Shown piece by piece: positions 10,395 to 22,008 of a DNA stretch of 64,000 nucleotides. Origin of the DNA: Akebia trifoliata (taxonomy: Eukaryota > Streptophyta > Magnoliopsida > Ranunculales > Lardizabalaceae); NCBI GenBank assembly GCA_017979445.1, contig CM030714.1, positions 13,573,892 to 13,637,891 of the forward strand, written 5' to 3'. A model generated the notes under the pieces. It was not told where the DNA came from and ran no database searches. It saw only the letters and a program-made list of their open reading frames with translations. The translations under genes and the position numbers were made by a program. Each line of letters starts with the position of its first letter. Within the stretch, counting starts at the first letter, position 1.

Positions 10395-13376
10395 CATTAG
10401 TCTGATTCGGTTGTTTTGCAGAGAAATCAATGGATCGTGAGTTAAAGGATCTTGCACAGAAATCAATGATTTTCTCTCTCTCTCTCTCTCTCATACCTCA
10501 ATTCTACCAAAAAATCTTCTTCTTCGATCTCTAAATAAAAAAGAATAGAATAAACCCTGGAATCCTCCATTAAATCTTCTCTTTTTGTCGAAACTCACCA
10601 TTAAAACACCAAATCTTAGGTAAATATTGGTTATGATTGAGTTATGGTTGAAATATGGTAGTTTTCTTTCAATTACATTCGATCTGAAGGTTTTGATTTT
10701 AGATATTCATTTGAGGAGGTATCAAGGAGACTCGATTTTGTGGAGCAAAAAAGTAATTGTTTAGAGATTTTGATGAGTTTGGTATGAGAATGTGGAAATG
10801 ACGTCATGAGAATTCGAAGGTTTTACTTGAGTACTTCTTTTTATTTTCTCATCTTTTAGCGTTTGTTTTATCTACATATTTACTTGTATTTTGTTCTTTT
10901 GTGCCTTATGATTAATCTCTTAATATTGTCCTGTGGAGTAGCTATGGAAGAGAATTTAAGATCTATATGTTGATTTATGATTTGTAAAATTCTTATAACT
11001 TTGTGCCTTAGTTACATGTGTAAAATTACTCGAAGAATTTTAAATGCTTAAAAATGCAAGAAATGATTATGTTTTCCTTTTTTTCCTTCAAAGCTTTATT
11101 GAATGAAAGATCTTATTTATTTCCAATAGGGTTTAATTGGGATGGATTAGTGGTAAAATTAGCAATAAATATTCCAATATTGGACTGACTTTCAGTCAAA
11201 TTTTGGTGTTCCTAGTCCTTAGTTAGATGTGTCCTTTATAAGCTTTTAGTATCTTTCCTTAAGGTTTCTTTGCATGGTATTTAGTTTTTTTTTTTAATAA
11301 GTTTGGAAGGCAGTGAATTTTAGATCCCATGACGTCTTAACATATTGAATATCATGATCCCTTTATGTCATTTGAACTTCTATTGTCTCTTGATTTGTAT
11401 CATATACACACTTTGATATTGTCTTTGATTGTTCACTACATATTCTAGTAGTGACTTACTTGATACTATAATTCTTATTGATTCATTTGACATAAGCTCC
11501 ATCATTAGGTGGCCTCGTATGATGACATATATCATATCATGATCCCCTCCCGTCTTTTGGACTTGTATTACATTTTTATTGTCTTTGGATATGTACTACA
11601 TATGTAGTTCTATATGATTTTGATTGGTTCATTACATATTGTAATGGTAAACTTACTTGATACTAGCTTTTATTGACTCATTTATTGTCTTCTAGTACCT
11701 TTACATCATTTTATATTATTTAATTAGTAACTAATAATTTTTTTCTTTTTAGGTAAATTTTTTTTAACTCCGTCTATGAAATAATTAAACTTTTTACATT
11801 GCCAATCCCAAGCCCGGATAAAAGAGGAGGGAAAAGGATGATCCAACAACTTCTTATAAATATGTCATCAAGAGGTATGTTTTTGAGTTACTAACTCTAT
11901 TTTCCTCTTTTCTGGTCGGCTTTTCCACCGTAACTACTTCTTGGTTTATTCTCTCTTATGGGATGATTAGAAGATACGAAGTTCCTAAGCACTTTAAACT
12001 TGGATACTCTCAAGGGGTGGAGACATTGAATTAGGAATGAATGCTCTAATGAATTCCAGAGACCTGGGCTTAGATAATTTTTTCAAACAGGTGGCTATGG
12101 ATTATTTTACGTACTAATTCATTTTTATGCTGAACATAAAGAGTAACAGTTATCACCAAGTTCGTTTGTAATATTTTTATGTATATATGAGAATTTAATT
12201 TTATGTTTTATTATTTGAAATTGTTGAGTGGCTTTCTTGCCTCTATTTTCTTGCTAGATTGAAGAGATTGAAAAGCAAATAGACAAGAAAAATAAATTAC
12301 TCAAAAACCTACATGTATTGATTTCCTCTTCTTTTCATTCTTCCTTGTCTTATGAAGGTTTCCATGCTAGTTGTTGTCAATATTTAGTGTACATTTTTGT
12401 TTTTTTTTTTATATATTTCTAAATCAATCTTTCATTTATCTTCTGAATCATTTATTGGAAAAAAGAATAGAAAAAAGTGAGTTTCTCTCCATTTCTCTTG
12501 TTGGATTGAGAGAAATGGAGATGTGAGTTTCGTTTGTTTGGATTGTTAAGTTGAGGAGAGAAGAAAAATAATGGAGAGAAAAACGGGCCAATTTTCGTCT
12601 TATGAGCATATTGTAGCTTCATGCTTTGATCATGTTTTAAGAATGCAAACTCAAAAGTATTAATTTACTAATTTTACCTGTTATTACTTATGACCATCTT
12701 ATATCTATTGTTTTCCTACATCCTTTTGGTCTTACATCAATTTGTTTTGTGTTTGGAGTCATCATCCTCTCTATTTAAAGATATTATGATTGAAATATTG
12801 TAATATGTAGAACTTTGTGCATTTGGAAGCGGAGCATTTCTAATCTTTTAGAATACTCATGTATTTTGTAAATAAAATATCTTTTTGTCAACATTGTTGC
12901 ACATTCATTTTGCTATCATAATACTCTAATGTTCAATTTTTAGACCTTTCTAAGAAATTACTGGTAACAAAGATAGACCTGTATTGTGTAATGTTCTCTA
13001 AACAGGTTGTATAAGTGGTTTATTCGCTTCTCTAATCTTTTCTCTCTCAAATCTTAGTTACTTTTATTAGTTTTATATAATTTTCAAGTGGAATTGTGTG
13101 ACAAATCTATTGGGAAAAATTATCATGTGATCTATTTACATCTTGTACTAGTGTTCAATATTAAAAGTTGTTTATCAAAAAAATAAATAGAGGATGTTGC
13201 TTTTAATGCTCTTTCCTACTTACATATTTTCTTGCCCACTTGAGTTGTTTAGCTACTAACTATTATAACAGAAAAGCACATTTTAAATTGTAAACAAATT
13301 TCTCAAGTAGCCACAACTTGTTGATGTCTAAATCTGAAGATCACATAATCATGTCATTTTGTTGTGTCACCTGTAG

Positions 13377-14534
13377 ATTGGAGACCTTAAGGGACTTTTT
13401 CGATTATTAATGGTTAACATGCAGTTTTTTCATGCAAAAGTGAAAGTATTGGATGTTTCATATGGAAATGGGCAGGTGGGTTTATCGCAATACTTCAAAT
13501 ATCTGTGTATTTATCTATTTTGTTGCTAGACTATCCTATTGGATTGAGTAGGTTTAGGTTACCATTCCATTAATAATTTTAAATGGTATTTTATAGTTCC
13601 AAAAGCATTATTTTATCTATGATCCTGCTTTGAGTTCAAGCATGAATAGTGTTTAAAGTGAATTAATTATGTGTGTCAATCTGTCAAGCAATACGAGTCT
13701 CATATATCACCATTGTAAACTACTAGCTCTCTCAGAGGTAGATAAACCTTGTAAATCTTCTCAATTTCAGGAGATCTATCTTAATCCTCCATTATCCTAT
13801 TTCCTTGTTCTTTTTTTCATAAACTCAACAATACCTTATGCAACCTTTCCAAGTAAATAGATGCTGTCATTTTATTTTCAATTTTATTATTTAATGATTC
13901 GATATCCTTCGTTAAGTACACTCAGTCACAGTTAATAAAAAAAATAACATTTTGATGTCGTTGCAGCTTCTTCTCTAGATAGATGTGTAGTGCTAGTAAA
14001 CATGAGGCACAGTGTGTGACTGCATATTAATGCAATTTGAGACCACATAAGAGAAAAATGAGAAGTGGCCATTTAATTCTATCAAATTTAGGCAACATCT
14101 AACGTTGGCTGCTCTTATCTTCAGGTACATAATTAAACATATCATCTCTACTGCACCTTGCAGATATTCTTAAAGTTTTGGAAAATGGAGATCTGCAAAC
14201 CCTTGGGATGTTGGACTATGACAAGAAACTGGCACATTGCTTCACTGCTCATCCAAAGGTCGACCCATTTAGTGGTGAAATCTATCATTAAATAACAAAT
14301 TTAGTTGGGCAAAATGATGGGCTCCATTTTGCTTATAGTAACTTTAGATGCAGGAGAAATGTTTATCTTTGGTTATTCACACCCCCCTATTGTGCTTATC
14401 GAGTCATTTTTAAGGATGGTATCATGCATGATCCGATACCGATAACAATTCCAGACCCTGTCATGATGCATGACTTAGCCATCGCATAGAATTATGCGAT
14501 TTTCATGGATCTGCCTCTGTACTTCCGACCAAAG
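13377..14534 (+). pseudogene. CCD1: Captured fragment of carotenoid cleavage dioxygenase 1
   Basis: Four consecutive exons with introns retained: 13,377-13,475 (IGDLKGLF...[10 protein letters not shown]), 13,689-13,750 (NTSLIYHHCKLLALSEVDKP), 14,164-14,274 ([20 protein letters not shown]... [11 protein letters not shown]) and 14,354-14,534 ([10 protein letters not shown]... [19 protein letters not shown]... FMDLPLYFRPK). Exon junctions follow GT-AG and keep frame between exons. CCD1 cleaves carotenoids to apocarotenoid volatiles; this piece covers roughly the middle third. The last exon has a frameshift after GYSHPP and a TAG stop inside what should be HDFAITENYAIF. With no promoter, start or end it cannot make an enzyme. 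It lies inside the CACTA element, directly before an RFC1 fragment, which is not a natural gene order within one transcript. Confidence 0.9.
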
Positions 14535-14829
14535 GTACTCATTTTGTTCCTGCCCGTTCTATATTATTTTTTTTATACTTAAGAACATAAATACCCAAAA
14601 GTAACATGATTGAAGTGTCACCAATAATCTATGAGAAATCTAAGAAAATGTTCACTCCAAACAATTAAACTTTGTCAATCATTTCAAATGGGCAAAAGCA
14701 TTGAGTAGAAGTTTGAGTGATGCTTCTTTGCAAGATGGATAATTTGTTTTTCGCGATGATTTTATATAAGGCATGGATAGGCTCAATACAGTTAGAACTA
14801 AAAGTGGTTAGTTTGTTTTCCTGAAGTGA

Positions 14830-15276
14830 TTAATGCAAGTTGCAAAGGCAGAGGGCCTTCAAATTAATGAGGTATATATTTAACGATTAGAATTGTATTT
14901 CCTTTCTGTTTTATGGAAAACCAATTAAAGGAGTTCAATTACCAATTGCTCTTTTCCTTTTTGAATGCATTTTTGTGTGCTCTCTATTGCAAACATTTCT
15001 TGTCTAAGAGATTGATAGACAACATGCTTTGCATTTGCACTTGTTCATTTTGTTACATGTAACTGATATTTAGTTATACTAAGTTCTTTATATCACCCAT
15101 TCATAGATTGCGCTTGAGGAACTTATGGAAATAGTTGATGGAGATATGCATATGGCAATAGATCAACTACAATATATGAGCCTTTCAATGTCAATTATCA
15201 AATATGATGACATAAGACAATGCCTCCTTTGTAGTACAAAAGATGAAGATATTTCACCCTTTACCGCTATTGATAA
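14830..15276 (+). pseudogene. RFC1: Captured fragment of replication factor C subunit 1
   Basis: Two exons: 14,830-14,871 (LMQVAKAEGLQINE) and 15,107-15,276 (IALEELMEIVDGDMHMAIDQ, QYMSLSMSIIKYDDIRQ, DEDISPFTAIDK). These match what I recall of the plant RFC1 region C-terminal to the AAA+ domain; RFC1 is the large subunit of the clamp loader in DNA replication. The intron has a GT donor at 14,872 and an AG acceptor at 15,105-15,106, and the second exon ends at a GTACGA donor. A TGA stop lies directly before LMQ. The fragment is 3' of the CCD1 fragment and 5' of the ACT-repeat fragment in the CACTA element. Non-functional as a clamp loader part. Confidence 0.88.
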
Positions 15277-15867
15277 GTACGACTCTCCTTTTACATTCTA
15301 TTTCTTTAGAGTATTGTTGCCTAATGCTTTTCACTTCGTTGATGGACTTCCATTATTTTAATTATGTTTCCATTAAAGTTTCACTTTTTCCAATATGTGC
15401 AAATGTGTTTATGTTTTTCATCTTTGACTACCAAAATCTCTTTTTACCTGGCAATTGGATGTTCGAATTTTATAATTTACTTAGTTTTATGACATTTCAA
15501 AGTTGAAGCCAACAATATTGATGGGAGCGACGTAGAGGATCATCCCTGAAATGCTAGCAGCATGATTGAAATCAGTGATGGCATTAGTGGTTGCACCAAA
15601 ACAAGGTGCGTATTGGTATAGGGAGACAAATTCTAGACTATTATTAAGTCATTCTACCATTAGAATATGTAATGATTGAAATCAGTGATGGCATTACTCT
15701 CATGACCAATCGAGGTTATGCAGGTGTATCGGAAAGTCATTTTAAACCTAACTCAAGAAATTCTAGAGTTTTACAACTCTGTTTTTTTTTTTCCCAATTT
15801 TTTTTTTTAAACCTTTATATGGTTGAAATGGACAATGAAGCTTGCAAGACTGCAACAATTATAAGGG

Positions 15868-17610
15868 TGTAGACACCCCATTTTTGCATCCCCCTGATTA
15901 ATCAACTCGTCAACACGATCGCAATGATTCCCAATGATGGATGTGTATTCCATTGCTTTATTTTGTTACCCGATATGTTTCAGAAATCTGGATGAGGTAT
16001 CTTGAATTGACAAAACCTTAGAAACCACGTTACGTTAGGAAAATACGACCCCAGAAATATAGAAATCATCATCTTGCAGACCAAAAAGAAGTTTCACGAT
16101 AAAAATAACTGAAAATTGACCAAATTACCAAAATACCCCTAACTTCAAAATAACCCTAGAGCCTACGTTACGCATAGGAAAACTCTCTCGAACACATAAA
16201 ATAACAAATCGGAACCAAATAAATCATTTCGCCAATTTTAACAGAATTCGACAAAATTACGAAAATGCCCCTCATAAAGTTCATGACCATTTCACACAAA
16301 AAATTTCATAAATGACACAAACTAATACTTCCATTGAATTCCTTACGAAAAATCGATTATAAAACATCCTAGAACATTAAAAACCGACTTAAAACGTGAA
16401 AAGTCCTCTCCGGGAGCAAAACGGTAATTTCACAATTTTTATAATTAAAAAAGTCGAAATTAATAAATAAAATATTAAATAATTAAAGTGAAACATTAAT
16501 GAAATTAATTTAAAATTTTAAACCGAAGAAATTGATCAATTGGGTTTTCAAGTAAAATTGTTAAGGGTTCGTGAGATATTTCTTTAAGGACCCCTCCATT
16601 TGGGGGTCCAAAGAATTAAAGATATTTTAGAGGGGGTTCTCCAAAAATTAAAATTTAATCAAGCAAGACTAAGGTCAAGGTATTAAATTCAATCAAGTGA
16701 GACTAAAGTCAAAATTAAAGTCAATTAAGCAAGACTGAAGTCAAGATATTAAAAGTCAATCAATTAAGACTAAAGTCAAAACATTAAAAGTCAATTAAAT
16801 AAGACCAAAAGTCATAATAGAATTCTAATTAAATAATAACTCTATCTAATAGAGTTCTAACTTAAAAACAATTCTACCTAAAACAATTCTAATTAAAACA
16901 CAATTCTACCTAAAACAATTTTAACTAAAACACAACTCTAATTAAAAGATCTCTAATTAAACACTAACTATATCCAAACCAACCCTAAAAAACATCTATA
17001 AATAGAGGTGCTCACACCCTATTTTCGTATCAAATCATAAACCCTAAGAGAAGTAGGTCTAGAAGCTCCCCTAGCCCCCCATAAACCCTAGTTTTGGAGC
17101 CCCAACTCCTTACCTAACATCCCCCCTTCAATTTTAGTCTAGAAAACCCCTAAAATCCCTCCAAAAACACTCCTAAATCCGCAACAAACTTGAAGAGTTC
17201 AGATTCAGAAACAAAGAGATACCTTGATCTAGGAGATCCGAAGTCAAATCCGGAGACAGAAGGAAGCAAGGGAGTACAGTACAAGGAATTTTTTTTGTCA
17301 GATCTGAGGGAGCAAAATCCTTGCTATCTGAAAGGTATGTATTTTTTTTTATATTTATTTTTATCTAGGTTTTAGCAATGTAATTTACTTGGGAAGTTAG
17401 TAGAGACCGGCTTTTGCCGGGCGGGGTTGGTGCGTGACACCTTCCAACCCCGTAACTTGATCCCCGAATTCAGATTTTTTATGGTAGATTAGTTCTTTTT
17501 ATCCATGTTAGAGTCAGTTTGGTTCCTAGACCACAACAACTAGGTGGCGACTCCCAAACCTCAAGGGTCAAAAGCGGATCTGCGCACCCCGCGGATCGAG
17601 GGCGCTTTCA
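15868..17610 (+). mobile_element. Solo LTR, Tat/Ogre-type family, in the CACTA
   Basis: It starts TGTAGACACCCCATTTTTGC and ends GATCGAGGGCGCTTTCA, 1,743 bp, flanked by a perfect 5-bp duplication AAGGG (15,863-15,867 and 17,611-17,615). It is the only copy of this family in plus orientation. An internal array of GACTAAAGTCAA-type short repeats lies at about 16,660-16,820. Neither primer site nor polypurine tract accompanies it, so it is a solo LTR. Confidence 0.93.
16997..17005 (+). promoter_or_regulatory. TATA box of the Tat-type LTR
   Basis: TATAAATAG, about 610 bp before the LTR end, followed about 30 bp downstream by the likely transcript start near CACCCTATTTTCG. The same element is conserved in the other copies (on the minus strand near 20,503-20,511 and 33,370). 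Assigned from motif and position in the LTR only. Confidence 0.5.
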
Positions 17611-18377
17611 AAGGGTAAGTCTTGTTTCTTTCCATTTTTATGGGCTTGGACAGTTAATCTTTGTTTATGATTTGTTTGATATTTTTATTCACTTTGTGAT
17701 GAAGGTGGACAATACAAACAAGCATGAAATACTTCTTAAAGTTGTACAAAAACAGAGCTGTAGTTCTGGGATGGATGTCTGTCGATTGTTTTAGTTGTGG
17801 AGAATGAATTTCTGTAGGGATATTAGTGCATTCTTTTTGGTTATTGAGAGTTTTGATGTTAATGTTACCATGAACTTTCAAGACACGACAAAGCGGAGAA
17901 AGCTAGAAGAGATCAAAGGTATCACGACCATTTGCTTTTGCTTGTGTTTTATTTATAAATAATTATGTGACTCAATTTCATTTTTAAGTGCCCAATTGGT
18001 TCAATTAGAACTTGTTTAGTAATATAATTTCAATATATAATATGAATTTTGAGTTGTTTAATTTAATTTGGAGCTTGTTTTATGATATTTCTTTAGTTTT
18101 TTATTTTTCTTTTGTTTTTTTATTACTATTTCGTTTATTGTGATTGGTAAATTAGAAAACCGTCCTATTGTTTGTTAAATCTCCACATTCGATGGTCATA
18201 CTTTATGGAATTTTTTGTTATTTTTTATGATCATTCTCCAATAATTTGATAATTCAGGGCCATCAAAAAAAATTCTACAAGAAAATATTTGATAGGCATA
18301 TTTGACGAGATGGTTCATCAAATTTCTCAAAATTTGACGGGCTGAAACTGTCAAATATAAGCTTTTTTTACATAGTG

Positions 18378-19899
18378 TGAATACTGGTGAAATGTCAAAT
18401 TCTTCATGAAATTCAATATGATAAGCATTATCATTAATTTTTTGAAGAACATTGTAAGGTCCAATCTTCTTCTATTTCAACTTGATGTACGTCCCCGTTG
18501 GAAACCTTTCTTTACTCAAATAAGCGAAGACCAAATCACCTTCTTGAAATATCTTTTGCCTTTGATGCATGTATGTTGTTGCCTCATATTCTATATTTTT
18601 CTGTTCTAACCTTTTTTGAACTTCATTATGAATTTCTTTGATGCTAGGAACAAGGGTATTTGCATCTCCCCTCACCCACTTTGTAGTAGGTAATGGAACC
18701 AAATCAAGAACATTATTTGGTAATTCGTCCATACACAATTTCAAAGGGTGATTTTCTCGTAGATCGATTAGTCGAACTATTGTAAGTAAATTCAGCTTGA
18801 GGTAGAGCAAAATCCCATTGTTTGACACGATAACCTGCAAGGCTTCTCAAAAGATTACCTAGGCTTCGATTTGTCACCTCCATTTGTCCATCTGTTTGTG
18901 GATAATACACACCAAAGAACTGCAATTTGGTCCTTAGTTTTGCCCATAAAGTTTGTCAAAAGTGACTCATAAATTTCATGTCTCAATCTGACGTGATTGT
19001 CTTTGGGACACCATGAAGTCGCACAATCTCCTTAAAGTATAAATAAGAACCATGACTAGCATCTATGGACTTTCTACAAGCCACGAAGTGGGTCATTTTA
19101 GATAATCGGTCAACTACCAGCATGATCAAGTCAACTCCACGTTGAGTACGAGGTAAACGTAGTACAAAATCCATGATGACGTCTACCCATGGGGCTTCTG
19201 GAACTAGTAAAGGTTTATACAATCCTGTATTATGTGCATGTCCCTAGAAATTTGACATATCCAACACCTTTTAATGAACTGTAGAACGTCTTGATGAAGT
19301 TTTGGCTAATAGTATTTGTCCTCGACAAGTACTAAGGTCTTATCATGACCAAAATGCTCAGGTAACCCTCCTACATGTAGTTCGGTAATAATGGCATGAC
19401 ATAGAGAACTTTTGAGAATACATAATCGATTTCCTTTGAAAAGAAATCCCGTTTGTAAATTATATTTTGTAGTTCCTTTTTCCTTTAATCTTCCAAATGT
19501 ATCTTGAAAAATTCATCTTTCGTATAAAGATCTTTGAGTACATTGGCCACACAGTTTTGACTCTCTATTTTATGGCGCAACACAAAAATCTATTCTTGTA
19601 AGAAAGAGACCCACTTGGCATGCCGCCTATTGAGTTTGTGTTGGCCATTAATGAACTTTAGAGACTCATGATCTAAGTAAAGAATAAATTCATGTTGAAT
19701 CAGGTAATGTCGCCAATATCGAAGTGCTTGAATGATTGCATAGAATTCGATATCATAAGTTGAATATCATTTTCGAGTATCATTCAATTTCTCGTTGAAA
19801 AAGGCAATTGGTTTCTTTATGGAAAAGTACAACACCAATTCCAATATGTGAAGCATCATACTCAACTTCAAATATTTTGTCAAAGTTTGGTGCAACGCG
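18378..19899 (-). pseudogene. Ty3/gypsy pol remnant: RNase H end and integrase
   Basis: Read from 19,899 downwards. RNase H begins with FEVEYDASHIGIGVVLFHKE (from about 19,880) and then decays. Integrase follows: VDVIMDF (first catalytic Asp) and [11 protein letters not shown] in 18,983-19,222; GVPKTITSD (second Asp) at its end; then FGVYYPQTDGQMEVTNRSL and QAEFTYN (catalytic Glu) in 18,713-18,925; and a C-terminal FQEGDLVFAYLSKERFP in 18,472-18,840. The pieces are in different frames with stops between them, so no enzyme can be made. It continues the reverse transcriptase at 34,510-35,106 and was separated from it by the 14.6-kb Tat-type insertion. The CACTA element cuts it off at 18,378. 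The lineage within Ty3/gypsy is unresolved; the initiator-Met primer site and integrase would suit a chromovirus. Confidence 0.9.
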
Positions 19900-19904
19900 C
19901 TGTG

Positions 19905-21641
19905 TGAAAGCGCCCTCGATCCGCGGGGTGCGCGGATCCGCTTTTGACCCTTGAGGTTTGGGAGTCTCCACCTAGTTATTATGGTCTAGGAACCAAACTG
20001 ACTCTAAAACGGATAATAAACTAATCTACTACAGAAAATCTGAATCTGGAAATCATGTTACGGGGTTGGAAGGTTTTAGCCACCAACCCCGCCCGGCCAA
20101 TGCCGGTCTCTACTTATTCCAAATATAACTACATCGCTAATGACAAAACCTAGATTTAAAAAATAATGAAAAAATCTTACCTTCGATCTGCAAAAGTATT
20201 ATTCCCTCAGATCTTGTGAAAACAAATACTTGTACTGTACTCCTTGCTTCGTTCTGTCTCCGGATCTGATTTCTAATCTCCGAAGCAAGGTATCTCCTTT
20301 TTGGATCTGGATGCATTGAATTTGTTGTAGATTTTTGGGGTGTTTTTGAAAGGTTTCTAGGTGTTTTTTAGGCTAAAATCAAAACAGGGGTGTTAGGTAA
20401 GGAGTTGAGGCTCCAAAAATAGGGTTTTGGAGAGGTTGTGGAGGCTTCTTCACCTACTTTTCCTAGGATTTTTTCTTTGATTCGAAAATAGGGTGTGGAG
20501 GCTCCTATTTATAAAGTTTTTAGAAGCATTAGGGTTTGATTAGGGTTTCTTTTAGAGTTTTAATTAGGATTTTGACTTTGGTCTCATGAGATGGACTTAG
20601 TCTTTAGGGTTTTGACTTTAGTCTTATGAGATTGACTTGATTAGTTTAGATTAGGGTTTTGATTTAGGGTTTTGACTTTAGTCTTATGAGATTGACTTGA
20701 TTAATTTATATTAGGGTTTTGATTTAGGGTTTTGACTTTAGTCTTATGAGATTGACTTTGATAGTTGACTTTAGTCTTACTTAATTGACTTTAATTTTGA
20801 CTTTAGTCTTATTTGATTGACTTTAATATCTTGACTTTAGTCTTGCTTGATTGACTTTAAATTTTTGGAGAACTCCTCTTTATTATATATTTAATTCTTT
20901 GGACCCCCAAATGGAGGGGTCCTTAAAGAAATATCTTGCGAACCCTCAACAATTTTGCCTAAAAGCCTGATTGATCGATTTTTTTGTTCACATTTTAAAA
21001 TTAATTTTATTAATGTTTCACTTTACATTATTTAATGATTTATTTATTAATTTCAAAATTTTTAATTATTAAAATTGTGAAATTACCATTTTGCCATCGG
21101 AGATGATTTTTTACGTTTTAAGTCGTTTTTCCATGTTCTAGGATGTTTTGGAATCAGTTTTTCGTAAGGAATTCAATGGGAATGTTGGTTTTTTTCATTT
21201 ATGAAGTTTTTTGTATGAAATGGTCGTGAACTTTATGAGGGGTATTTTCGTAATTTTGTCAAATTTTGTGAAAATTGCCGAAGTGGTTTACTTGACTTCG
21301 ATTTGTTGTTTTATGTGTTTGAGTGGATTTTCCTAAGCGTAATGCAGGCTCTAGGGTTGTTTTGATGTTAGGGGTATTTTGGTAATTTGACCATTTTTAG
21401 TGATTTTTATCGTGAAACTTCTTTTTGGTTTGCAAGATGATGATTTCTATGTTTCTGGGGTCGTATTTTCCTAGTGTAGTGTGATTTCCAAGGTTTTGTC
21501 AGTTTGAGGTACCTCATCCGGATTTCTGAAACACATCTAGTAACAAAATAAAGCAATGGAATACACATCCATCATTGGGAATCATTGTGATCGGGTTGAC
21601 GAGTTGATTAATCAAGCGGATGCAAAAATGGGGTGTCTACA
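19905..21641 (-). repeat. 3' LTR of the Tat-type element
   Basis: 1,737 bp, starting on the minus strand with TGTAGACACCCC at 21,641 and ending GGCGCTTTCA at 19,905. Uninterrupted. It contains a diverged array of about 33-bp units (TTTGACTTTAGTCTTATGAG and variants, about 20,560-20,870), whose number differs slightly from the 5' LTR. Confidence 0.93.
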
Positions 21642-21662
21642 AATGCCCCTCTTTGGTAGAAG
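21642..21662 (-). other. Polypurine tract of the Tat-type element
   Basis: On the minus strand CTACCAAAGAGGGGCATT stands directly before the TGTAGACACC start of the 3' LTR. It is the plus-strand primer of reverse transcription; the AAAGAGGGGC form is usual for Tat/Ogre elements. Confidence 0.75.
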
Positions 21663-22008
21663 GTTGAAGCAAACTAGATAGCAAATCTATTTTGGTAGAT
21701 AGTGCGATATCCGAATGTCAAAGCTAGTGACAGGTCATTTTGCAGCCTGATTTAGCAATTCGTTAGGATGTTCGGATCCTTGAGGGTCAAGCTCTCCCTG
21801 AATTAAAAGGTTGTCAGGTCCTTGAGCGCAAACTCTCACTGACAGTATCAGATCCTTGAATTTTAAAGGATTCTCCCTGACTAAAAAGTGCAAATGTGCT
21901 AGTGTGTGCACTGTGTGAAACTGAGTAAAATCTGAGTAAAACAAAACTCGAGAAAATTTGAATGATATTTGAGACAAATCTGAACAAAAGTTGAGAAAAA
22001 GTTGAATG

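Larger units (their letters stand above)
15819..17750 (+). pseudogene. Captured fragment of an ACT-domain-repeat (ACR) protein, split by a solo LTR
   Basis: First exon piece 15,819-15,866 reads MDNEACKTATIIR; the second, 17,703-17,750, reads VDNTNKHEILLKVVQ. Together they give the start of the first ACT domain of plant ACR proteins (typical form NxxCxTATxIxVDSxNKHGILLEVVQ). ACR proteins are putative amino-acid sensors. The intron between them begins with GTAAGT, and the solo LTR at 15,868-17,610 was inserted on this splice donor, duplicating AAGGG. After VVQ the frame departs from the family; a GMDVC stretch may be a remnant of FMDVF after an internal deletion. Pseudogene fragment within the CACTA element. 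Confidence 0.8.
9903..18377 (+). mobile_element. Pack-CACTA transposon with captured host gene fragments
   Basis: The left end reads CATTACGTGAAAATTGAAG, a worn CACTACGTGAAAATTG; the right end, on the minus strand, reads CACTATGTAAAAAAAGCTTA. These are CACTA-type termini, with subterminal repeats of the TTTAACGGCC / TTTGACGGGC type. Both flanks carry TGA (9,900-9,902 and 18,378-18,380), matching the 3-bp duplication this superfamily makes. It spans 8.5 kb, of which 1.74 kb is a later solo LTR (15,868-17,610). I found no transposase or TNP2-like frame, so it is non-autonomous. Inside, exon fragments of three unrelated host genes lie in the same orientation (13,377-17,750). It inserted at the 3' end of the gypsy integrase region. 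The stretch 10,500-13,370 may hold more captured exons, for example a short coiled-coil-like segment (EEIEKQIDKKNKLL) near 12,260, but I could not identify them. Confidence 0.8.

Noticed and set aside
10243..10494. Minus-strand open frame rich in Arg-Glu repeats
   Set aside because: It is the translation of the CT microsatellite and flanks; no start context, no homology.
19780..19971. Open frame beginning METPKPQGSKADPRTPRIEG
   Set aside because: Its first part is the translated end of the Tat LTR and only the second part is gypsy RNase H; the frame is an accident of the insertion junction, not a fusion gene.
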